Part shown: positions 24,181 through 32,630 of the stretch, piece by piece
How positions within the stretch are numbered: the first letter of the stretch is position 1
Layout: each line of letters opens with the position of its first letter
Assembly (NCBI RefSeq): GCF_900101345.1
Contig: NZ_FMUX01000008.1
Coordinates: 191,554-255,553 of the forward strand
Length of the DNA: 64,000 nt
Source of the DNA: Desulfoluna spongiiphila
GTDB lineage: Bacteria; Desulfobacterota; Desulfobacteria; Desulfobacterales; Desulfolunaceae
Reading direction: 5' to 3'
Notes under the pieces: generated by a model
What the model saw: only the letters and a program-made list of their open reading frames with translations
The model's database searches: none
Told to the model about the DNA's origin: nothing
Made by a program: the position numbers and the translations under genes

Positions 24181-24209
24181 AACAGCGGATCAATGGCTGA
24201 TCCGCTGTT
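24181..24209. terminator. terminator after purC and the small downstream ORF
   Basis: A perfect 12-base stem AACAGCGGATCA with a 5-base loop. The T-run (ATTTTTTAT) lies on the plus-strand side; on the minus strand the following sequence is only moderately T-rich. Its position just after the minus-strand reading frames suggests it ends the purC unit. Confidence 0.65.
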
Positions 24210-24215
24210 CATTTT

Positions 24216-24380
24216 TTATCGCATATTTCTGTTCGGAAGATCTTCGGGCAGAGGCCCAAAAGAGAACCGATCCGCCTCAGTCTCAAGGCATTTCGGTTCC
24301 TCTGCAGGCATACCGAACCGGGCATCCGAGGACTCCCCGGCAGGGGCGGTGGAAGGCATAATGGGTCGTATTTCGCTCAT
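24216..24380 (-). CDS. possible small protein downstream of purC
   Basis: A 54-codon frame starting MSEIRPIMPSTAPAGESSDA, 16 bases after the purC stop and preceded by AAAAGGA. It stops seven bases before a stem-loop terminator, so it fits neatly as the last cistron of the purC transcript. The protein is hydrophilic and proline-rich, with no recognised motif. It could equally be chance, because short open frames are common in GC-rich DNA. Confidence 0.3.
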   Translation of the reverse strand: MSEIRPIMPSTAPAGESSDARFGMPAEEPKCLETEADRFSFGPLPEDLPNRNMR

Positions 24381-24396
24381 GGGGTCCTTTTCCCGA

Positions 24397-25272
24397 TCAG
24401 GCCTTTCCCGTGAAGAGTTCGAGGGCTTCCAGGTATTTTGCAGATGTACGGGTAAGGACGTCCTGGGGGATGGAGGGACCCGGAGGGGTTTTGTCCCAGG
24501 TGAGGGTCTCCAGGTAATCCCGGACAAACTGCTTGTCGAAGCTCTCCTGGGTTCCCCCGGGCTTGTAGGTGGCCTTGGGCCAGAAGCGGGAAGAGTCCGG
24601 GGTCAGGACCTCGTCGATGAGGATCAGCTCGCCGTCGCAGATACCGAACTCAAACTTGGTATCCGCTATGATGATACCCTTTTCAGCCGCCACTTCCACG
24701 CCCTTGTTGTAGATGGCAAGGCTGATGTCCCTCACCTTTTCGGCCATGTCGGCGCCGATGATCTCCGCGGCCTCCTCAAAGGAGATGTTGATGTCGTGAT
24801 CCCCCACATCCGCTTTGGTGGACGGTGTAAACAGGGGCTCGGCAAGGCGATCGGACTCCTTGAGGCCTTCGGGGAGGGGAATGCCGCAGACGGTGCCGTC
24901 TTTTTTGTATGACTTCCAGCCGGAGCCTGAAATATACCCCCGCACCACGCACTCCACCATGAGGGGTTTGGCTTTCCTGACGATCATGCTGCGCCCCCTG
25001 AGAGCGTCCGCATGGGGTTTCAGGATCTCAGGATACGCGTCCACATCCGCTGTGATCAGGTGGTTGTCGATGAGCGAACGCATCTGCTCATACCAGTAGA
25101 GTGAAATCTGGGTCAACACCCGCCCTTTCTCGGGGATGGGATCGGGCAGCACGACATCAAAGGCCGAGAGCCTGTCCGTTGTCACCATCAGCAGGGAGTC
25201 GCCAAGGTCATAGATATCCCGTACTTTCCCCTTCTGAACCAGTTGAACGCCTTCAAGATTGCTGGTGTACAT
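24397..25272 (-). CDS. purC: phosphoribosylaminoimidazole-succinocarboxamide synthase (SAICAR synthetase)
   Basis: A purine biosynthesis step: CAIR plus aspartate and ATP give SAICAR. The 291-residue length and motifs ([75 protein letters not shown]) match the longer PurC type found in many bacteria. It is a housekeeping gene lodged between the two halves of the MglA/PilZ cluster, and has its own promoter candidate and terminator. Whether the cluster was inserted around purC, or purC inside it, cannot be told from this window. Confidence 0.96.
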   Translation of the reverse strand: MYTSNLEGVQLVQKGKVRDIYDLGDSLLMVTTDRLSAFDVVLPDPIPEKGRVLTQISLYWYEQMRSLIDNHLITADVDAYPEILKPHADALRGRSMIVRKAKPLMVECVVRGYISGSGWKSYKKDGTVCGIPLPEGLKESDRLAEPLFTPSTKADVGDHDINISFEEAAEIIGADMAEKVRDISLAIYNKGVEVAAEKGIIIADTKFEFGICDGELILIDEVLTPDSSRFWPKATYKPGGTQESFDKQFVRDYLETLTWDKTPPGPSIPQDVLTRTSAKYLEALELFTGKA

Positions 25273-25351
25273 ACCATTACTCCATAAAGAAGATAAAATC
25301 GGTTTAAAAAAACAAGATGCCCTTTACAGGCCGGTATTTATTCCGCCTCAC

Positions 25352-25380
25352 TGTATAACACTTATTCAATAACAGGTAAA
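25352..25380 (-). promoter_or_regulatory. candidate promoter for purC
   Basis: On the minus strand TTTACC and TATACA are spaced by 17 bases, about 80 bases upstream of the purC start. The match is moderate. Confidence 0.35.
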
Positions 25381-25425
25381 TCCAAAGGTTTCAGGGTACA
25401 GGTCAGCGTTCCGCCCACAAAAAAA

Positions 25426-25453
25426 GGCGCTGCGGCCCAAGACCGCCAGCGCC
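25426..25453 (-). terminator. rho-independent terminator of the upstream PilZ gene
   Basis: Read on the minus strand, GGCGCTG and CAGCGCC arms are followed by a run of eight T residues (25418-25425 on the plus strand are A). It ends the second half of the MglA/PilZ cluster before purC. Confidence 0.8.
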
Positions 25454-25535
25454 CTTCCCATGGATCATGGGGACACAGTCAAAAAACCTGCACGCGCACT
25501 GCATCCGGCGCTGTCCAGGACGGAGATCAAAGGCT

Positions 25536-25871
25536 TTAAACCTTCTGGAATCCCTCGATAAATTTCAACAGGACCTCATGGTCCTTTTCGCTGTGCTCCC
25601 CGAACCGGATGCCGGATTCGGATCGCCCGGTCTCACCTGTCCGGGTGTAGGCCACATCACCGGTCATTTCAACCACATCATCCCTGAACCCGATATCCAG
25701 CTGGACTCTGTGGCTGGGATCGATGGGAACATGGGTCTCCAGCAGGATCCCCCCTTCGCTGACATCCAGGGTCTTTCCCATGCCCTGCTGGACCACGGTG
25801 TTCTCCGCATTGACACAGGCGTAGGAAAGGAGATTGGTCGAGTTGAAACGTGCGTGCTTTCTTTTTTCCAT
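25536..25871 (-). CDS. PilZ domain protein
   Basis: A 111-residue single PilZ domain. The N-terminal arginine block is MEKRKHARFNST (R-x-x-x-R type) and the second motif is LDVSEGGILLET (D-x-S-x-x-G), so c-di-GMP binding is likely. The ATG was chosen over a GTG ten codons upstream because AGGA lies at good spacing before it. It is the last gene of the short minus-strand unit before purC, with a clear terminator. Stand-alone PilZ proteins act as adaptors for motility or secretion complexes. Confidence 0.85.
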   Translation of the reverse strand: MEKRKHARFNSTNLLSYACVNAENTVVQQGMGKTLDVSEGGILLETHVPIDPSHRVQLDIGFRDDVVEMTGDVAYTRTGETGRSESGIRFGEHSEKDHEVLLKFIEGFQKV

Positions 25872-26023
25872 GGGGCTGTCCTGACTGTTGATGCCGGACA
25901 CTCTTCGTCAACAGGAGAAGGCCGGCAACCCCACCCCTGCGTCAACACCATATCGGTTGATGCCAGCGATTCCTTAAGAAAAAAGCATACGCAAACCGCA
26001 GCAAAGGACGCGTGACATCGTAG

Positions 26024-27187
26024 TTACAAAATATTCCGAGAGGCCAGGTCCGTGATGAGGGACACACAGACCGAGGTGTACTCGATCATATTCTTGATAA
26101 GGTTCGGCGCTTTATCGTATTCAGCCATCAGCACATCCGTATCCAGGATACTGAGCTTTAAATCAGGGGATGCGAACACCGAGGCCATCTCAGGTTCATG
26201 GACGTGCTTGAACATGGGAAGGCGGCCAATGAAATCCCCCGGCCCCATGGTGCCGAGAAACACCCTCTTCCCGCCGGTATCCTGAACGAGGTGGGCCTGC
26301 CCGGCCTCCACGGAAAACAACTTGGTGACGTGGTCTCCCTGGCGAATGACAGGCTTGACCTCCCGGGGCAGGTCCGAAACCGGAGCCCCGCTGTATTTAA
26401 GGGCCACGGCACGGTCTGAAATCATGGCAAGGCGATGTTCAAGCCCTCGAACCAGCTGCAAAAACGCGTCGGAAAGGCCGGCAAGGTCAGAGGTCAGGTG
26501 CCGGGTATCGATAACCCCCAGCAGAACCTCCCCTTCGGCAATGGCCGAGGCCGACCGGGGATGGTCGGGACGCGTCAGGGAGGAGAGGTTGCCCACAAAG
26601 GCACCGCTTCCCACCCGGGAGACCACCACATCGCCCTTGGGGGTGCTCTTCACGATCTTGACCACACCCTCCAGGACCACCCAGATCCAATTGCCGTGCC
26701 GCCCCTGCTCAATGATGCGGTCTCCGGCCCGAAAGGCCTCTTCATCGGCAAGGTACATGTAGTCGGAAAAGGCCGGGCCACGCACCACGGGTAGATGGAT
26801 GCGGCCGGATTCATCCCGCATCTTGTCCCCGGTATACTGGACAGGCCCCACCTTTTCGATCTCGCCTTCATCCACCAGCTTCAAGGCATCCAGGATAATG
26901 GCCATGGCGGTTTTCTGGATCACCCGGTCGTGGGGAAACTCATCAAGGGAAAATTCAAACCCGCCCTCCCCCCATCCAAACAGGGTGTACAGGGCATCTT
27001 CCCCCTCCTTGCCGTTGCAGAACGCGTTGATGGGGTTGCCGTCAAGGACGTGAATCACACCGGGGGTTTCCACGTACCGGCTGGAGAGCTTCACAACACC
27101 GCTCTTGCCGTCGGCGTTGAGGAGCTGCAGCAGGTCCGCAAGGTCAATAAAATTCAAATCGCCTGTCAGTACAGGTTGTGTGCTCAT
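26024..27187 (-). CDS. DUF4388 plus tandem cyclic-nucleotide-binding-fold protein
   Basis: A 387-residue soluble protein. The N-terminal 110 residues form a DUF4388/PATAN domain (FIDLADLLQLLNADGKSGVV, LYTLFGWGEGGFEFSLDE). Two cNMP-binding beta-barrels follow (about residues 145-255 and 275-385). The phosphate-binding cassettes are degenerate. Repeat 1 reads GSGAFVGNLSSLTR..PRSASA, with the Arg kept but the ribose-contacting Glu replaced by Asn. Repeat 2 reads GPGDFIGRLPMF, with Arg in that place and no matching Arg downstream. Either the ligand differs from cAMP or the barrels serve as scaffolds. It is cotranscribed with the MglA copy 2 gene. Confidence 0.85.
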   Translation of the reverse strand: MSTQPVLTGDLNFIDLADLLQLLNADGKSGVVKLSSRYVETPGVIHVLDGNPINAFCNGKEGEDALYTLFGWGEGGFEFSLDEFPHDRVIQKTAMAIILDALKLVDEGEIEKVGPVQYTGDKMRDESGRIHLPVVRGPAFSDYMYLADEEAFRAGDRIIEQGRHGNWIWVVLEGVVKIVKSTPKGDVVVSRVGSGAFVGNLSSLTRPDHPRSASAIAEGEVLLGVIDTRHLTSDLAGLSDAFLQLVRGLEHRLAMISDRAVALKYSGAPVSDLPREVKPVIRQGDHVTKLFSVEAGQAHLVQDTGGKRVFLGTMGPGDFIGRLPMFKHVHEPEMASVFASPDLKLSILDTDVLMAEYDKAPNLIKNMIEYTSVCVSLITDLASRNIL

Positions 27188-27321
27188 CGTGCCCCGTATC
27201 GTCCTTCCATTCGGTTTACGGACAAAGAAACCGCACCAGGGGCGCGGTTTCCATCAACCATCCAGGCATGTCGCTCAAGGAATAAGGTCCCGGGCACAAG
27301 ACGCGCCTCGTTCACCGCCCC

Positions 27322-27936
27322 CTACTTGGCCCACTGCAGCTCTTTGTGCAGGGAAATCAGGGTAAGCTTCAGGCACTCCTGCAGTGTTTTGCCCACACCG
27401 TTGCCCCGGGTGGCACTGGCTTCAAAGCTCTTGACCTTGAGCTGCCGGTTAAGGTCCCGCTCCATCTGCTCCACCGACATGATGGGCACCCCCTCGTCGG
27501 CAAGGTCCCGCTTGTTGTATTGAAGCACCAGGGGGATACGCGTAATGCTTTGCCCGTACTCCTTCAGGTTTTGCTGGAGGTCTTTGAGGGAGAGCATGTT
27601 TTTCTCACGCCGGACAGCCAGGGAGTCGGCCACGAAGACCACCCCGTCCAGCCCCTTGAGCACCAATTTACGGGTGGAGCTGTACTTCTGCTGCCCGGGG
27701 ACGGTGAAAATCTGGACACGGACGTCGCATCCGTTGATTTTACCGAGCCCCATGGGAAGGAAATCGAAAAAAAGCGTGCTGTCCCCTTCGGTATCCACGG
27801 AGACCATTTCACCGGTCACCTGCTTTTTAAAGGCTTTGAATATGTATTCGAGGTTGGTTGTCTTTCCACACCTGCCGGGGCCGTAGTAGACAATTTTGCA
27901 CTCAATCTCACGCTTCTGGATGTTAAATATGGCCAT
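27322..27936 (-). CDS. MglA-like small Ras-family GTPase (copy 2)
   Basis: A 204-residue GTPase clearly paralogous to the one at 22.9 kb. P-loop YYGPGRCGKTTNLEY, FFDFLPMGLGK, switch II TVPGQQKYSSTRKLVLKG with the conserved Gln, VFVADS and the G4 motif NKRD. The start MAIFNIQKREIECK lines up with copy 1 (MALINPKKREVQVK), and the longer frame is not supported. No roadblock gene sits next to this copy; its neighbours are a DUF4388/cNMP protein downstream and a helical repeat protein upstream. Two MglA-like GTPases in one cluster raises the question of whether they share one roadblock regulator. Confidence 0.93.
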   Translation of the reverse strand: MAIFNIQKREIECKIVYYGPGRCGKTTNLEYIFKAFKKQVTGEMVSVDTEGDSTLFFDFLPMGLGKINGCDVRVQIFTVPGQQKYSSTRKLVLKGLDGVVFVADSLAVRREKNMLSLKDLQQNLKEYGQSITRIPLVLQYNKRDLADEGVPIMSVEQMERDLNRQLKVKSFEASATRGNGVGKTLQECLKLTLISLHKELQWAK

Positions 27937-28060
27937 ATGGTTCCCGCGTTGTGGCAAATGGGCGTGGCCCATTTCGTTGTACCGGTTGAAAACAAAAGAG
28001 TCTGCATCACCAGGCGACCGCTATGTGCGTGCCCGGCTGTGGTGCCCATGCAGTCGGCGG

Positions 28061-28987
28061 TTACATGCTGTTGATACGGATATCCAGGCTGAAATCCCCC
28101 TTTTTGGGACCGGAGAGAATCTCGGTGTTGGATTCCACCACCGCAGCACCTTTAAAAATCGCAATGGGGGAATAAAAATCAACATCGTGGATGGCTTGCC
28201 CTTTTTCCAAAAGCTCCAGAAGTGCCTTTTCTCCGCTTGCCACAATCAGGCTGAGCAGGCTCCCGGACTGAAAGCTGACATCCAGCTCCACGTGCTGCCC
28301 CTCCATGGGTCCCTTTTGAAAATTGATGCCGATGGAGGTGATGTCGATGATATCGTCGTCCACCGGGCCTGTAAAGTCCTCCTCGGCCGCAAGAGCCCCT
28401 TCGTCGGCTGCCATCATGGACTCGTCCCAGCGAATCCCTTTTTTCTCGAAGGCCGCCTGCATAAACTGCGTGATGGATGTATATTGCTCCGGGGTAAAAA
28501 AACCCTGGCCCCACCAAAGCTTTACCGTCTCCACAGCCTCTTCCGATTCGGACAGCTCAAGGTGGCATTTTACGGCGTTTTTTGCGGCAGAGGTACTGAT
28601 CGCAGGGCGCCGCACCAGGCGGCGAAACTCTTCAAGGGCTTTTTTGTGCTGCCCGAATTTTGCAAGGGTGATGGCTTCGTTGATCTCTTTTTCATCGTCG
28701 CTCACCCCCTCCTCAGACGTGGTAAAAAGCCGCTTGATCAGGTCCTGGACCTTGCTTGACACCTCCGGGTTGACCCGGGACTGGTCCCACCTGGCAATGG
28801 CCTGATCCAGGCTTTCCCGTTTTTTTTCCACGGCTGCGATAAGGACGTCACGATTCTGGATGCGGGTCTGTTGTTGAAGAATGTCGATGACAAGGGTGTA
28901 TTTTTTACGCGCTTCTCTCAAAAGGCGCTGGGACTTATAAAGCTCGGCCTCCTTGAGCAGTGATTTGACTCTCTCTTTGATATTCAT
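28061..28987 (-). CDS. helical repeat protein with a possible PilZ-like C-terminal domain
   Basis: A 308-residue soluble protein. Residues 1-180 are helical with TPR-like pairs (LLREARKKYTLVIDILQQQ and AKFGQHKKALEEFRRLVRR). An acidic linker (DDDIIDITSIGI) leads into a beta-rich C-terminal 90 residues (VELDVSFQSGSLLSLIVASG and VDFYSPIAIFKGAAVV) that may be a PilZ/YcgR-like barrel, though no clear RxxxR motif is seen. It is the first gene of the second cluster unit and lies about 250 bases after a strong minus-strand promoter. Helical repeats joined to a signalling domain echo the PilB-like protein's N-terminus. Function unknown. Confidence 0.65.
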   Translation of the reverse strand: MNIKERVKSLLKEAELYKSQRLLREARKKYTLVIDILQQQTRIQNRDVLIAAVEKKRESLDQAIARWDQSRVNPEVSSKVQDLIKRLFTTSEEGVSDDEKEINEAITLAKFGQHKKALEEFRRLVRRPAISTSAAKNAVKCHLELSESEEAVETVKLWWGQGFFTPEQYTSITQFMQAAFEKKGIRWDESMMAADEGALAAEEDFTGPVDDDIIDITSIGINFQKGPMEGQHVELDVSFQSGSLLSLIVASGEKALLELLEKGQAIHDVDFYSPIAIFKGAAVVESNTEILSGPKKGDFSLDIRINSM

Positions 28988-29778
28988 TCAACGACCCCTG
29001 AAGGATAATAATGCTGTACCGCTAACTATGATACAGGTCGCATGTGAATACGTAAGTTCCATACATCGTGCCTTTTCCCCGAAGTTTCCTTTTTTTTGCG
29101 GCAGGGATGCCGCCGCACCGCATCATTAAGGAGTCGCCGGAACAGCCTGTTCGGTTGCGATGAACCAAAAAGCCAGCATGGGGTGCAGGTTATGCCCGGC
29201 CATGTGCGCTGACGAGGTGGCAAAACTCACGTTCTGAAACAGAAATATTATTTTTTCAGCGCATTATGTCAACACATAAATTATAAAACCCCTTGGTAGA
29301 TGGCGAGTTTGAACGGACAGCACACATCGTGACGCCCCGTTGCGGCTCATCGCCATCGGCGAAATTTCAATTGAAAATCCGATGGCTATCCTTTATTTCA
29401 GTAAAGTGAAGCTGTTTTTCCGCAACTTTTTTATTATCTGCCTTACACAGGGAGGATGTCAAACACAAATGAGGGCCTCGCCCCATGGGCAGCCTTTTCC
29501 CTTGAGGTTGTGCGAAAAGGGTTTTTCACGTCCCCGGTTTCGTGGTAACGATGACAGCCGATCATCGGCACAGGCCATCGTGATCGGGTGAGTTTTCAAT
29601 CCCGGCCATGACGCCGGGGCTCAGGCCGCCATGCCATGCATGGCGGCACACATGGCACAGGGTACGGCCCTTTCCGGCGGAGCCGGAGACGGCGACATCC
29701 CGCGGCCTGCTGCAACGGGCACGTTTTTATGCCCGAGCCCTTGCATATCCCATTAACCTGATGAAACGGGTCAACTGA
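28988..29778. other. long divergent gap between the MglA cluster and tex
   Basis: Holds the minus-strand promoter below and a roughly 240-base leader for the cluster. The tex side is GC-rich with a short hairpin (GCCGCCAT paired with ATGGCGGC at 29625-29647). I see no supported gene on either strand. Confidence 0.5.
29245..29272 (-). promoter_or_regulatory. strong promoter driving the second MglA/PilZ unit
   Basis: On the minus strand a perfect TTGACA and TAATAT lie 16 bases apart, in an AT-rich patch. The next start codon is about 250 bases downstream, so the transcript would carry a long leader. Confidence 0.6.
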
Positions 29779-32055
29779 ATGGACAACATATCAATTATAT
29801 CCGGCCGACTTGAACTGAAACCGGCCCAGGTCACCGAAACCCTGGCCCTTCTCGATCAGGGCGCCACCGTTCCCTTTATCGCCCGCTACAGGAAAGAGGC
29901 CACGGGCAGCCTCGATGAAGTGGCCGTGGCCGAAATACGAGACCTTTCGGCCCAGCTCAAAGAACTGGACGCACGCAAAGCGGCCATCCTTGCCTCCCTT
30001 GAAAAAAACGGGCACCTCACCGATGAGCTCGGAGACCGGGTCCGGTCCACGGACTCCCTGGCCGCCCTTGAAGATATCTATCTCCCCTATCGCCCCAAAC
30101 GACGCACCAAGGGTCAGCAGGCCCGTGAAAAGGGACTGGAACCCCTTGCCGAGGCGGTGTTTGCCCAGACAGGCATGGACCCGGAGAGTCGCGCCGCAGA
30201 CTTTGTGGATGAGGAAAAGGGGGTGGAAACCCCTGCCGACGCCCTGGCCGGAGCCATGGACATCATGGCCGAGTGGATCAACGAGCAGGAGACCGTTCGA
30301 AAGGCCCTGCGCGAGCTCTACGCAAAAAAAAGCACCATCGCCTGCCGCGTGGCCACGGGCATGGAAGAAAAAGGCGCCAAGTTCCGGGACTACTTTGACT
30401 GGACCGAACCTCTCCACGACGCCCCGTCCCATCGCATCCTCGCCGCCCGTCGCGGTGAACGCGAAGAGGTCCTCAACCTCACCATCCGCCCCACCGAAGA
30501 GGATGCCCTGCAGATCCTGCACACCCTCATCATCACGGGCGACGGCCCCGACTCCGCCCTGGTGCGAAAGGCCCTGGAGCAGAGCTATAAACGCCTGCTC
30601 TCACGCGCCATGGAGACCGAGGCGAGGCTTCTCTCCAAAGAACGCGCGGACCAGGAGGCCATCACGGTCTTTGCCGACAACCTGCGTGAACTTCTCCTCT
30701 CCCCTCCCATGGGCGCCCGAAGGGTCCTGGGCATCGACCCGGGATTTCGCACCGGCTGCAAAGTGGTGTGCCTGGACAGCCAGGGAAAGCTCCTCCACAA
30801 CGACACCATCTACCCGAACATGGGGGAGCAAAAAGACCGGAAAGCCGCCGAAACAATCCGAGCCCTAGTCAAACGGTTCGACATGGAAGCCGTGGCCATC
30901 GGCAACGGCACCGCCGGACGGGAAACTGAACGGTTTGTCAAAGGGCTGGGCCTGCCCAAAGAGCTCATCATTACCCTGGTCAACGAGAGCGGTGCCTCCA
31001 TCTATTCGGCCTCGGAAACCGCACGGCAGGAGTTTCCGGACCTGGACCTCACTGTCCGTGGTGCCGTCTCCATCGGCAGACGCCTCATGGACCCCCTGTC
31101 CGAACTGGTGAAGATCGACCCCAAATCCATCGGCGTGGGACAATACCAGCACGATGTGGACCAGACCGCCCTGAAAAAATCGTTGGACGACACGGTCATC
31201 AGCTGCGTCAACGGGGTGGGGGTGGACGTGAACCGCGCCAGTGCCGAGCTGCTCACCTACGTCTCGGGCCTTGGCCCCCAACTGGCCAGGAACATCGTGG
31301 GGTACCGGGATGAAAACGGCCCCTTTCAGAGCCGAAAGACCCTTCTCAAGGTGCCCCGTCTCGGTCCCAAAGCCTTTGAGCAGTGTGCCGGCTTTCTCCG
31401 CATCGTGGACGGTAAAAACCCCCTGGACGCAAGCGCGGTGCACCCGGAAAGCTACGGAATCGTGGATGCCATGGCAAAGGACCTCCACGCCGATGTGGCC
31501 TCCCTTATCGGACGCACCGACCTGAAACAGGCCCTGGACCTTTCCGTCTATACCACGGACACCGTGGGCCTCCCCACCCTCTCGGATATCTGCCATGAGC
31601 TGGCCAAGCCCGGTCGGGACCCCCGGGATGACTTCAAGCTCTTCAACTACCGGGAAGGCGTGGAGACCATGGATGACCTTGAAGAAGGCATGCGCCTTCC
31701 CGGCGTGGTGACCAACGTCACCGCCTTCGGTGCCTTTGTGGACATCGGCGTGCACCAGGACGGGCTTGTCCACATCAGTGAAATGTCGGACAAATTCGTC
31801 AAAAACCCCGCCGATGTGGTGAAGGTTCACCAGAAGGTCCAGGTAACGGTCATCGGCATCGACAAACCCCGCAAACGCATCTCCCTCTCCATGAAGAGCC
31901 GCACCGGGGAAGCCGGTACACCGGGCAACAGAGAGCGGGTCACCCCGCAGTCGCAGCCGAAACCGAAAGCAAAACGCCAGACCAAGCCCCAGAACCGCCG
32001 GGAAGAGAAAGGGCGTCCGTTCAACAACCCCTTTGCCGACCTGTTAAAAAAGTAA
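29779..32055 (+). CDS. tex: Tex-family RNA-binding transcription accessory protein
   Basis: A 758-residue cytosolic nucleic-acid-binding protein. It has the Tex N-terminal helical region (LLDQGATVPFIARYRKEATG), a YqgF/RNase-H-like domain (RVLGIDPGFRTGCKVVCLDS), helix-hairpin-helix motifs (VNRASAELLTYVSGLGPQLA), and a C-terminal S1 domain at about residues 635-705 (GAFVDIGVHQDGLVHISEMS). The last 50 residues are a basic low-complexity tail. Tex proteins affect transcription and stress tolerance, but their molecular task is not settled. The start MDNISIISGRLELKP follows the long gap, and no operon partner is evident upstream. Confidence 0.95.
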   Translation: MDNISIISGRLELKPAQVTETLALLDQGATVPFIARYRKEATGSLDEVAVAEIRDLSAQLKELDARKAAILASLEKNGHLTDELGDRVRSTDSLAALEDIYLPYRPKRRTKGQQAREKGLEPLAEAVFAQTGMDPESRAADFVDEEKGVETPADALAGAMDIMAEWINEQETVRKALRELYAKKSTIACRVATGMEEKGAKFRDYFDWTEPLHDAPSHRILAARRGEREEVLNLTIRPTEEDALQILHTLIITGDGPDSALVRKALEQSYKRLLSRAMETEARLLSKERADQEAITVFADNLRELLLSPPMGARRVLGIDPGFRTGCKVVCLDSQGKLLHNDTIYPNMGEQKDRKAAETIRALVKRFDMEAVAIGNGTAGRETERFVKGLGLPKELIITLVNESGASIYSASETARQEFPDLDLTVRGAVSIGRRLMDPLSELVKIDPKSIGVGQYQHDVDQTALKKSLDDTVISCVNGVGVDVNRASAELLTYVSGLGPQLARNIVGYRDENGPFQSRKTLLKVPRLGPKAFEQCAGFLRIVDGKNPLDASAVHPESYGIVDAMAKDLHADVASLIGRTDLKQALDLSVYTTDTVGLPTLSDICHELAKPGRDPRDDFKLFNYREGVETMDDLEEGMRLPGVVTNVTAFGAFVDIGVHQDGLVHISEMSDKFVKNPADVVKVHQKVQVTVIGIDKPRKRISLSMKSRTGEAGTPGNRERVTPQSQPKPKAKRQTKPQNRREEKGRPFNNPFADLLKK

Positions 32056-32179
32056 CCACCCGCCGGACACCATGACCACACGGCCGCGCCGCCACAATGG
32101 CCGGCACACAGCGGGACTTTGATATGACCTCCGGCCCCTGGAGCTTCCAGAGGCCGGAACAGATGAAATGGAGTATGGA

Positions 32180-32620
32180 ATGCGAGCAGTGGTTCAACGC
32201 GTCAGCGAAGGGTCGGTTCGAGTGGAAGGGGACGTAACGGGGGCCATCGAGACTGGACTGATGGTGCTTCTCGGAGTTGGCCGTGGAGACACGGACAAGG
32301 AAGCCCGCTACCTGGCCGACAAGATCTCCGGCTTGAGAATCTTTGAAGACGAGGCGGGCAAAATGAACCGCTCCCTGGAGGATGTGGGCGGTGCCATGCT
32401 GGTGGTCTCGCAGTTCACCCTCTACGGCGACTGCAGCAAGGGACGCCGCCCCTCCTTCATTGATGCCGCCCCGCCCCAGGAGGCAGACGAGCTCTACACG
32501 GCCTTCATTGAGGCGGTCCGGTTCAAAGGGATCCCCGTTGAGACCGGTCGCTTCCAGACGCACATGCAGGTCTCCCTCACCAACGACGGGCCCGTGACCC
32601 TCATCGTGGAAAGCAAGTAA
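32180..32620 (+). CDS. dtd: D-aminoacyl-tRNA deacylase
   Basis: Hydrolyses D-aminoacyl-tRNAs, including D-Tyr-tRNA and mischarged Gly-tRNA, to protect translation. The 146-residue length is standard. Motifs: [17 protein letters not shown] at the start, the active-site [17 protein letters not shown], and the C-terminal [12 protein letters not shown] with the Gly-Pro pair. The ATG has GGAG five to six bases upstream; an ATG four codons earlier has no better site. It is followed ten bases later by the D-Ala carboxypeptidase gene in the same direction. Confidence 0.95.
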   Translation: MRAVVQRVSEGSVRVEGDVTGAIETGLMVLLGVGRGDTDKEARYLADKISGLRIFEDEAGKMNRSLEDVGGAMLVVSQFTLYGDCSKGRRPSFIDAAPPQEADELYTAFIEAVRFKGIPVETGRFQTHMQVSLTNDGPVTLIVESK

Positions 32621-32630
32621 AGGCAAACGC

